A stretch of DNA of 64,000 nt from Burkholderia ambifaria AMMD (GTDB taxonomy: Bacteria > Pseudomonadota > Gammaproteobacteria > Burkholderiales > Burkholderiaceae): assembly GCF_000203915.1 (NCBI RefSeq), contig NC_008390.1, positions 3,100,001 through 3,164,000 of the forward strand, written 5' to 3'. Shown piece by piece: positions 57,615-64,000 of this stretch (its first letter is position 1; every line of letters starts with the position of its first letter). The notes beneath the pieces are model-generated. The model was not told the DNA's origin, ran no database searches, and saw only the letters and a list, made by a program, of their open reading frames with translations. Both the position numbers and the translations under genes were made by a program.

Positions 57615-58223
57615 ATGAAAGTCGTCGCTTTCGAGCGCCAAGAGCAAGGTACGGGTGCGAGCCGCCGCCTGCGCAACGCTGGTAAGACCACGGGTATCGT
57701 CTACGGTGGCGAAGCAGCCCCGCAAAAGATCGAACTCGATCACAACGCGCTGTGGCACGCACTGAAGAAGGAAGCCTTCCACTCGTCGATCCTCGATCTC
57801 GAAGTGGCCGGCCAGTCGCAACAGGTTCTGCTGCGCGACGTGCAATACCACCCGTTCAAGCAACTCGTGCTGCACGTTGACTTCCAACGCGTCGACGCGA
57901 AGAAGAAGCTGCACACGAAGGTGCCGCTGCACTTCCTGAACGCTGAAGTCAGCCCGGCAGTGAAGCTGTCGAGCGCAGTCGTCTCGCACGTCGCGACGGA
58001 AATCGAAATCGAGTGCCTGCCGTCGGCACTGCCGGAATTCCTCGAAGTCGACCTGTCGAAGATCGAAGCAGGTCAGTCGCTGCACGCGAAGGACATCGCT
58101 CTGCCGAAGGGCGTGGCGCTGGTCGCGCACATCGACGCGGAAAACCCGGTTGTCGCATCGGCGACGATCCCGGCTGGCGCCGTGTCGGACGCAGCAGGCG
58201 AAGGCGAAACGCCGGCTGCCTAA
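57615..58223 (+). CDS. rplY: 50S ribosomal protein L25 (general stress protein CTC form)
   Basis: Binds 5S rRNA. The 202-residue long form has an N-terminal L25 domain ([19 protein letters not shown]; residues 1-90) and a C-terminal TL5/CTC domain. An Ala/Gly/Glu-rich tail ends it. The start at 57615 has GGAG upstream; the ATG at 57603 adds four residues. It lies between prs and pth. Confidence 0.95.
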   Translation: MKVVAFERQEQGTGASRRLRNAGKTTGIVYGGEAAPQKIELDHNALWHALKKEAFHSSILDLEVAGQSQQVLLRDVQYHPFKQLVLHVDFQRVDAKKKLHTKVPLHFLNAEVSPAVKLSSAVVSHVATEIEIECLPSALPEFLEVDLSKIEAGQSLHAKDIALPKGVALVAHIDAENPVVASATIPAGAVSDAAGEGETPAA

Positions 58224-58281
58224 GGGCTGCCCACGCGCTGCCCTCGCGCCCGTTCGATCCGTTTCACGAAACGGTCGACGC

Positions 58282-58317
58282 AACCCGCCGCGGCTCGCCC
58301 GGCGGGTTTTTCTTTTT
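58282..58317 (+). terminator. Rho-independent terminator of rplY
   Basis: Stem AACCCGCCG (58282-58290) and CGGCGGGTT (58300-58308), followed by a TTTTTCTTTTT tract. It ends 36 bases before the pth ATG, so pth probably depends on read-through or a promoter inside this gap. Confidence 0.88.
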
Positions 58318-58352
58318 CTGCGCCCAGGCGGCGCTGCCGCCTACGAAACGTC

Positions 58353-58952
58353 ATGATCAAACTGATCGTCGGCCTCGGCAATCCCGGGGCGGAATACACC
58401 GCGACGCGCCACAACGCCGGCTTCTGGCTGGTCGACCAGCTCGCCCGCGAAGCCGGCGCGACGCTGCGCGACGAGCGCCGCTTCCACGGCTTCTACGCGA
58501 AAGCGCGCCTGCACGGCGAGGAAGTCCACCTGCTCGAGCCGCAAACCTACATGAACCGCTCCGGCCAGTCGGTCGTCGCGCTCGCGAGTTTCTTCAAGAT
58601 CCTGCCCGACCAGATCCTCGTCGCACACGACGAGCTCGATCTGCCGCCCGGCACCGTGAAGCTGAAGCTCGGCGGCGGCAGCGGCGGCCATAACGGCCTG
58701 AAGGACATCTCCGCGCACCTGTCGTCGCAGCAGTACTGGCGGCTGCGCATCGGCATCGGCCATCCGCGCGACCTGATTCCGGAAGGCGCGCGTGCCGGCG
58801 CGAAGCCCGACGTCGCGAACTTCGTGCTGAAGCCGCCGCGCCGCGAGGAGCAGGACGTGATCGACGCATCGATCGAGCGCGCGCTCGCCGTGATGCCGAT
58901 GGTCGTCAAGGGTGAGCTCGACCGCGCGACGATGCAGCTGCATCGCAACTGA
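58353..58952 (+). CDS. pth: Peptidyl-tRNA hydrolase
   Basis: Recycles tRNA from stalled peptidyl-tRNA. The 199-residue protein has [20 protein letters not shown] with the catalytic His, the [14 protein letters not shown] motif and the HDELDLPPG motif with [13 protein letters not shown]. The start at 58353 is the canonical [11 protein letters not shown]. Confidence 0.96.
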   Translation: MIKLIVGLGNPGAEYTATRHNAGFWLVDQLAREAGATLRDERRFHGFYAKARLHGEEVHLLEPQTYMNRSGQSVVALASFFKILPDQILVAHDELDLPPGTVKLKLGGGSGGHNGLKDISAHLSSQQYWRLRIGIGHPRDLIPEGARAGAKPDVANFVLKPPRREEQDVIDASIERALAVMPMVVKGELDRATMQLHRN

Positions 58953-59077
58953 AGCCGCCCCGGCATGGTGCAACGTGCCGTGCGGCGGCGCCGGGCGGCC
59001 TCCCGGTCCTGTGCAATTGCGCACCCCGTCGCGCACATGCGGTAATCTGGTCGTTTTTGCCCGTCAGGAGCCAAGCG

Positions 59078-60145
59078 GTGAGCCGTTACTGGAGCGACCT
59101 CGTTCAGCAACTCGTGCCTTACGTGCCGGGCGAACAGCCCGCACTCGCACACCCCGTCAAGCTGAACACCAACGAGAATCCCTATCCGCCTTCGCCGCGC
59201 GTCGTCGCGGCGATCGCACGCGAACTCGGCGACACCGGCGACACGCTGCGCCGCTATCCCGATCCGCTCGCGCGCGCACTGCGCGAGACGGTCGCGGCCC
59301 ATCACCGCATCAAGCCCGAACAGGTCTTCGTCGGCAACGGCTCCGATGAAGTGCTCGCGCATGCATTCCAGGCACTGCTCAAGCATGACCGGCCGCTGCG
59401 CTTTCCCGACATCTCGTACAGCTTCTATCCGACCTACGCGCGCCTGTACGGCGTCGAGACCACGGTCGTGCCGCTCGCGGACGACTTCTCGATCCGTGTC
59501 GAGGATTACCTCGACGACGCGGGCGGCGTGCTGTTTCCGAACCCGAACGCGCCGACCGGGCGCGCGCTGCCGCTCGCGGACATCGAACGGATCGCGGCCG
59601 CGAACCCGTCGTCGGTCGTGCTGATCGACGAAGCGTATGTCGATTTCGGCGCGCAATCCGCGATCACGCTGATCGACCGCTATCCGAACCTGCTCGTCGT
59701 GCACACGACGTCGAAGGCGCGCTCGCTCGCGGGCATGCGCGTCGGTTTCGCGTTCGGCGATGCGGCGCTGATCAACGCGCTCAATCGCGTAAAAGACAGC
59801 TTCAACTCGTATCCGCTCGACCGGCTCGCGCAGGCCGCCGCCCAGGCCGCATACGAAGACACCGACTATTTCAACGCGACCTGCCGGCGTGTGATCGACA
59901 CGCGTGCGCGGCTCACGCACGCGCTCGAGGCGCTCGGCTTCGACGTCGTGCCGTCGGCCGCGAATTTCGTGTTCGCGCGCCACCCCGCGCACGATGCGGG
60001 CGCGATCGCGGCAAAGCTGAAGGATCGGGAAATTTTCGTGCGGCACTTCCGCGCGCCGCGCATCGACCAGCACTTGCGCATCACCGTCGGCACCGACGCG
60101 GAATGCGACGCGCTCGTCGCGGCGTTGCGCGAACTGATCGGCTGA
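59078..60145 (+). CDS. hisC: Histidinol-phosphate aminotransferase
   Basis: PLP-dependent transamination in histidine synthesis, 355 residues. It shows [12 protein letters not shown], the substrate region [13 protein letters not shown] and the PLP lysine in [15 protein letters not shown]. The GTG start at 59078 has AGGAG just upstream; the earlier ATG adds seven residues. Not in a his operon here, so it may be one of two hisC copies in the genome, as is common in this genus. Confidence 0.92.
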   Translation: MSRYWSDLVQQLVPYVPGEQPALAHPVKLNTNENPYPPSPRVVAAIARELGDTGDTLRRYPDPLARALRETVAAHHRIKPEQVFVGNGSDEVLAHAFQALLKHDRPLRFPDISYSFYPTYARLYGVETTVVPLADDFSIRVEDYLDDAGGVLFPNPNAPTGRALPLADIERIAAANPSSVVLIDEAYVDFGAQSAITLIDRYPNLLVVHTTSKARSLAGMRVGFAFGDAALINALNRVKDSFNSYPLDRLAQAAAQAAYEDTDYFNATCRRVIDTRARLTHALEALGFDVVPSAANFVFARHPAHDAGAIAAKLKDREIFVRHFRAPRIDQHLRITVGTDAECDALVAALRELIG

Positions 60146-60201
60146 AGCACAAGCGGGAAGCGGAACCGGCGCCGAGAGGCGCCGGTCGAGGAAATCGTGA
60201 C

Positions 60202-60223
60202 GTCGTGACGCACGCGTCACGAC
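60202..60223. terminator. Hairpin between convergent hisC and ferredoxin genes
   Basis: A perfect 9-bp stem, GTCGTGACG-CACG-CGTCACGAC, lying between the two stop codons. It lacks a T tract on either strand, so it may act as a weak bidirectional terminator or protect the 3' ends. Confidence 0.45.
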
Positions 60224-60249
60224 GGAGTCACTGCGGGGTCACGCTTGGA

Positions 60250-60531
<282 letters not shown>

Positions 60532-60575
60532 TCAGGCCAGCGGCCGGCTTCGCAATGAAACCGGCCGGCGCCGCA

Positions 60576-61184
<609 letters not shown>

Positions 61185-61799
61185 TTATTCATCATTTTCG
61201 CGCTGCAGCAAATGGTAGTGAACCGCACCGGCCTTGCCGTGCTTGACCACCTGCCAGCCGGCGAGCGCTTCGTGCGCGGCCGGGTCGAGCTCCGCCCCCG
61301 TCTCGACGTAGAGCAGGCCGTCCGGCGCGACGAGCGGCGCCGCCAGCGCGATCACGCGCTCGAGCACGGCCGGCTCGCCGAACGGCGGATCGAGGAACAC
61401 GACGTCGAACGCGCCGGGGGTCAGCCCGGCCGCGAGCCGCAGCGCGTCGGCTTCCGCGACCTCGACCGCGCGCGCGCCGAGCTTGTCCTTGATCGCGCGC
61501 AGCTGCTGCGCCGCGCGCGGGTGGCGCTCGACCATCACGACGCTCGCTGCGCCGCGCGACGCGGCCTCGAACCCGAGCGCGCCGGTGCCCGCGAACAGGT
61601 CGAGGCAGCGCCGGCCGTCGAGATCCTGGCCGAGCCAGTTGAACAGCGTCTCGCGCACGCGATCGGGCGTCGGCCGCAGGCCGTCGAGATCGAGCACGGC
61701 GAGCGGCGTGCGTTTCCAGTCACCGCCGATGATGCGGATCGTGTGCGGCTTGCCGCGGCTGGCGGGGGCCGCCGGGCGGCCGGAAGAGGAACGGGACAT
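61185..61799 (-). CDS. rsmD: 16S rRNA (guanine966-N2)-methyltransferase
   Basis: Methylates G966 of 16S rRNA. The 204-residue protein has RIIGGDWKRTPL, the SAM site DLFAGTGALGFEAASRGA and the catalytic DPPF motif. The start at 61799 is the first in-frame ATG giving a normal length; the long frame upstream runs antisense to ftsY and is not coding. It is divergent from ftsY. Confidence 0.94.
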   Translation of the reverse strand: MSRSSSGRPAAPASRGKPHTIRIIGGDWKRTPLAVLDLDGLRPTPDRVRETLFNWLGQDLDGRRCLDLFAGTGALGFEAASRGAASVVMVERHPRAAQQLRAIKDKLGARAVEVAEADALRLAAGLTPGAFDVVFLDPPFGEPAVLERVIALAAPLVAPDGLLYVETGAELDPAAHEALAGWQVVKHGKAGAVHYHLLQRENDE

Positions 61800-62000
61800 A
61801 CGGAATATCGACGACGGAGGGACCGGGTGCGCACGGGGGCGCACCGCCAAACAGGCGCACGTTACCACAGCGGCGGCACCGGCTGACGCGAGTGCCTCGC
61901 CGCACTGATAAAATGCACTGTTTCGGCCGCCGTGCGCACGCCCGACAGCCCCTGCCGCGCGCCAGCCCGCGGCGCCCCGCCCTCTTCCCGACGTCAGACC

Positions 62001-63161
62001 ATGTTCAGCTTCTTCAAACGATTCAAGAAAACGCAGGAGTCCGACTCCACGGAATCGCAATCGGCCGACGCGCTGCAACCGGACGAGCCGTCCGATGCGC
62101 CCGCCGCCGATGCCCGTCAGGCGATCGAAGCCCCGCCAGCCCCCGCGCAACCGCAACCGGCCGCGCCGGCCGTCGTGATGACGGTCACGCCGACCAACGA
62201 CGGCAGCGACGACGTCGTCGAAGCGGTCGAGATCGTGCCGCCGCCGACGCAGGACGCCTCCGCGAAGAAATCGTGGCTCACCCGCCTGAAAACGGGGCTC
62301 GCGAAGACGGGTTCGAGCATCACCGGCGTGTTCGTCAACACGAAGATCGACGAGGATCTGTACGAAGAACTCGAAGCCGCGCTGCTGATGTCCGACGCCG
62401 GCGTCGATGCGACCGAGTACCTGCTCGGTGCGCTGCGCGAGAAAGTGAAAACGGGCCGGCTGACCGATCCGCAGCAGGTGAAGAGCGCGCTGCACGATCT
62501 GCTCGTCGAACTGCTGAAGCCGCTCGAGAAATCGCTGATGCTCGGCCGCGCGCAGCCGCTCGTGATGATGATCACGGGCGTGAACGGCGCGGGCAAGACC
62601 ACCAGCATCGGCAAGCTCGCGAAGCATCTGCAGAGCTTCGACCAATCGGTGCTGCTGGCCGCGGGCGACACGTTCCGCGCGGCCGCGCGCGAACAGCTGG
62701 CGGTCTGGGGCGAGCGCAACAACGTGACGGTCGTCCAGCAGGAAAGCGGCGATCCGGCCGCGGTGATCTTCGACGCGGTCAGCGCCGCGCGCGCGCGCAA
62801 GATCGACGTGATGATGGCCGACACGGCCGGCCGCCTGCCGACGCAGCTGCACCTGATGGAAGAGCTGAAGAAGGTGAAGCGCGTGATCTCGAAGGCGCAC
62901 GACGGCGCGCCGCACGAGGTGCTGCTCGTGATCGACGCGAACACCGGCCAGAACGCGCTCACGCAGGTGAAGGCCTTCGACGATGCGCTCGGCCTCACGG
63001 GCCTGATCGTCACGAAGCTCGACGGCACCGCCAAGGGCGGGATTCTGGCGGCGATCGCGCGGCAGCGCCCGGTGCCCGTCTACTTCATCGGCGTCGGCGA
63101 GAAGGTCGAGGACCTGCAGCCGTTCAACGCCGTGGAATTCGCGGACGCGCTATTCGACTGA
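62001..63161 (+). CDS. ftsY: Signal recognition particle receptor FtsY
   Basis: Membrane receptor GTPase for co-translational protein targeting. The 386-residue protein has an acidic/Pro-rich A domain (about 10-90) and the NG domain with [25 protein letters not shown], the DTAGRLP motif and TKLDGTAKGG. The start at 62001 begins MFSFFKRFKK; the longer frame adds 23 residues. A TGATAAAAT box lies about 85 bases upstream. Confidence 0.96.
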   Translation: MFSFFKRFKKTQESDSTESQSADALQPDEPSDAPAADARQAIEAPPAPAQPQPAAPAVVMTVTPTNDGSDDVVEAVEIVPPPTQDASAKKSWLTRLKTGLAKTGSSITGVFVNTKIDEDLYEELEAALLMSDAGVDATEYLLGALREKVKTGRLTDPQQVKSALHDLLVELLKPLEKSLMLGRAQPLVMMITGVNGAGKTTSIGKLAKHLQSFDQSVLLAAGDTFRAAAREQLAVWGERNNVTVVQQESGDPAAVIFDAVSAARARKIDVMMADTAGRLPTQLHLMEELKKVKRVISKAHDGAPHEVLLVIDANTGQNALTQVKAFDDALGLTGLIVTKLDGTAKGGILAAIARQRPVPVYFIGVGEKVEDLQPFNAVEFADALFD

Positions 63162-63183
63162 ACGCCGCCGGCCCGCATCGCAC

Positions 63184-63207
63184 GGGGCGCCTTCGGGCGC
63201 CCTTTTT
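63184..63207 (+). terminator. Rho-independent terminator of ftsY
   Basis: Stem GGGCGCC-TTCG-GGCGCCC (63185-63202) followed by TTTTT. It begins 23 bases after the ftsY stop. Confidence 0.92.
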
Positions 63208-63270
63208 CATGCGCGCCGGCCACCGCCAGCCGGGGCCGCGGCCGGGGCATCGCCCGGTGTCACTCGGCGT

Positions 63271-63915
63271 TCATTCGGCGTCGGGCTGCACGCCGGGCTC
63301 GGCGGCCTTGAACGCGTCGAGCGTCGACGCATAATCGGCCACCCGCTGGATCGTCGGGAAGCGCGTCGTGTCGATCGAGAAACGGTTCGCGTTGAACACC
63401 TGCGGCACGATGCAGATATCGGCGAGCGTCGGCGTGTCGCCGAAGCAAAGCTTGCCGGTGCGCGGATCGTTCGCGAGGCGCGTCTCGAGCGACGCGAAAC
63501 CCGCCTCGATCCAGTGCCGGTACCATTCGTTCTTCGCTTCCTCCGGCACCTTCAGCGTGTGCTTCAGGTACTTCAGCACGCGCAGGTTGTTCAGCGGATG
63601 GATCTCGCACGCGACCTGCAGCGCGATCGCCCGCACATACGCGCGGTCGACCGGCTGCTTCGGCAGCAGCGCGGGTTCGGGATGCGTTTCCTCGAGATAT
63701 TCGATGATCGCGAGCGATTGCTGCAGCGTGGCATCGCCGTCAATCAGCGTCGGCACGACGGCATCCGGATTCACCGCGCGGTACGCGTCCTTCAGTTGCT
63801 CGCCGCCGTCGCGCAGCATATGCACGGGCACCGTTTCGTACGGCAGCTGCTTCAGGTTCAGGGCGATTCGCACGCGGTACGACGCGGAACTGCGGAAATA
63901 GCTGTAGAGCTTCAT
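63271..63915 (-). CDS. maiA: Maleylacetoacetate isomerase (zeta-class GST)
   Basis: Glutathione-dependent isomerisation of maleylacetoacetate to fumarylacetoacetate in tyrosine catabolism. The 214-residue protein has the zeta-class motif SSASYRVRIALNLK and a QSLAIIEYLEE glutathione-site motif. The C-terminal part is helical, as in GSTs. The start at 63915 has GAGAG upstream; the longer reading adds 15 residues. Whether tyrosine-degradation genes lie further right cannot be seen. Confidence 0.92.
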   Translation of the reverse strand: MKLYSYFRSSASYRVRIALNLKQLPYETVPVHMLRDGGEQLKDAYRAVNPDAVVPTLIDGDATLQQSLAIIEYLEETHPEPALLPKQPVDRAYVRAIALQVACEIHPLNNLRVLKYLKHTLKVPEEAKNEWYRHWIEAGFASLETRLANDPRTGKLCFGDTPTLADICIVPQVFNANRFSIDTTRFPTIQRVADYASTLDAFKAAEPGVQPDAE

Positions 63916-64000
63916 GGGATGTCTCTCGTAGTCGTATTCGGCCGGCAACGCGATGCGCACGGCACCGCCGGGATCCCGAGTTTAGCGCGCCGCGCGGTGC

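Overview
This 64 kb window is GC-rich DNA from a betaproteobacterium, almost certainly Burkholderia and most likely the main chromosome of a Burkholderia cepacia complex member. The evidence is gene order and protein similarity recalled from that genus: a phbA-phbB-phasin-parA block, ssb next to uvrA, kdsD-kdsC-lptC-lptA-lptB-rpoN-hpf-ptsN-hprK-rapZ, and lolB-ispE-tRNA-Gln-prs-rplY-pth. No database search was possible, so species assignment is inference.

Region 1 (1-12.1 kb) is an aryl-polyene-like biosynthetic cluster read in two directions. A leftward arm holds an ACP, a ketoreductase and a gene cut by the window edge. A rightward arm of nine tightly packed genes holds a membrane protein, an AMP-ligase/dehydratase fusion, an LpxL-type acyltransferase, a LolA-like carrier, an MMPL exporter, a polysaccharide deacetylase, a ketosynthase, a ketosynthase-like partner and a hot-dog dehydratase. 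Eight of the nine overlap by 1-4 bases. Together they would build, attach and export a polyene lipid to the outer membrane. Region 2 (12.1-17.6 kb) holds two small exported or membrane proteins, the polyhydroxybutyrate genes phbB, phbA and a phasin, and a solitary ParA-type ATPase. An AT-rich spacer with repeats and palindromes separates the phasin from parA.

Region 3 (17.7-29.9 kb) looks like an integrated island. It is bounded by two imperfect direct repeats of about 190 bp. Each carries the last codons of ssb, the ssb terminator and the first codons of an integrase frame. The right end holds an integrase pseudogene invaded by a truncated IS3-family element. The cargo is a chaperone-usher pilus operon (pilin, chaperone, usher, adhesin, second chaperone) and a BvgAS-like regulator/hybrid kinase pair, all read leftward.

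Region 4 (29.9-64 kb) is core genome: ssb, an MFS transporter, uvrA, an AI-2E-type permease, purU, a Nudix hydrolase, a LysE exporter, apt, a KefB-type antiporter, the KDO/LPS-transport cluster with rpoN and the nitrogen-PTS genes, mutY/mutM, a TPR protein, lolB, ispE, tRNA-Gln, prs, rplY, pth, hisC, a ferredoxin, coaD, rsmD, ftsY and maiA. Clear hairpin terminators follow hpf, prs, rplY, ftsY and ssb, and one lies between the convergent permease and purU genes.
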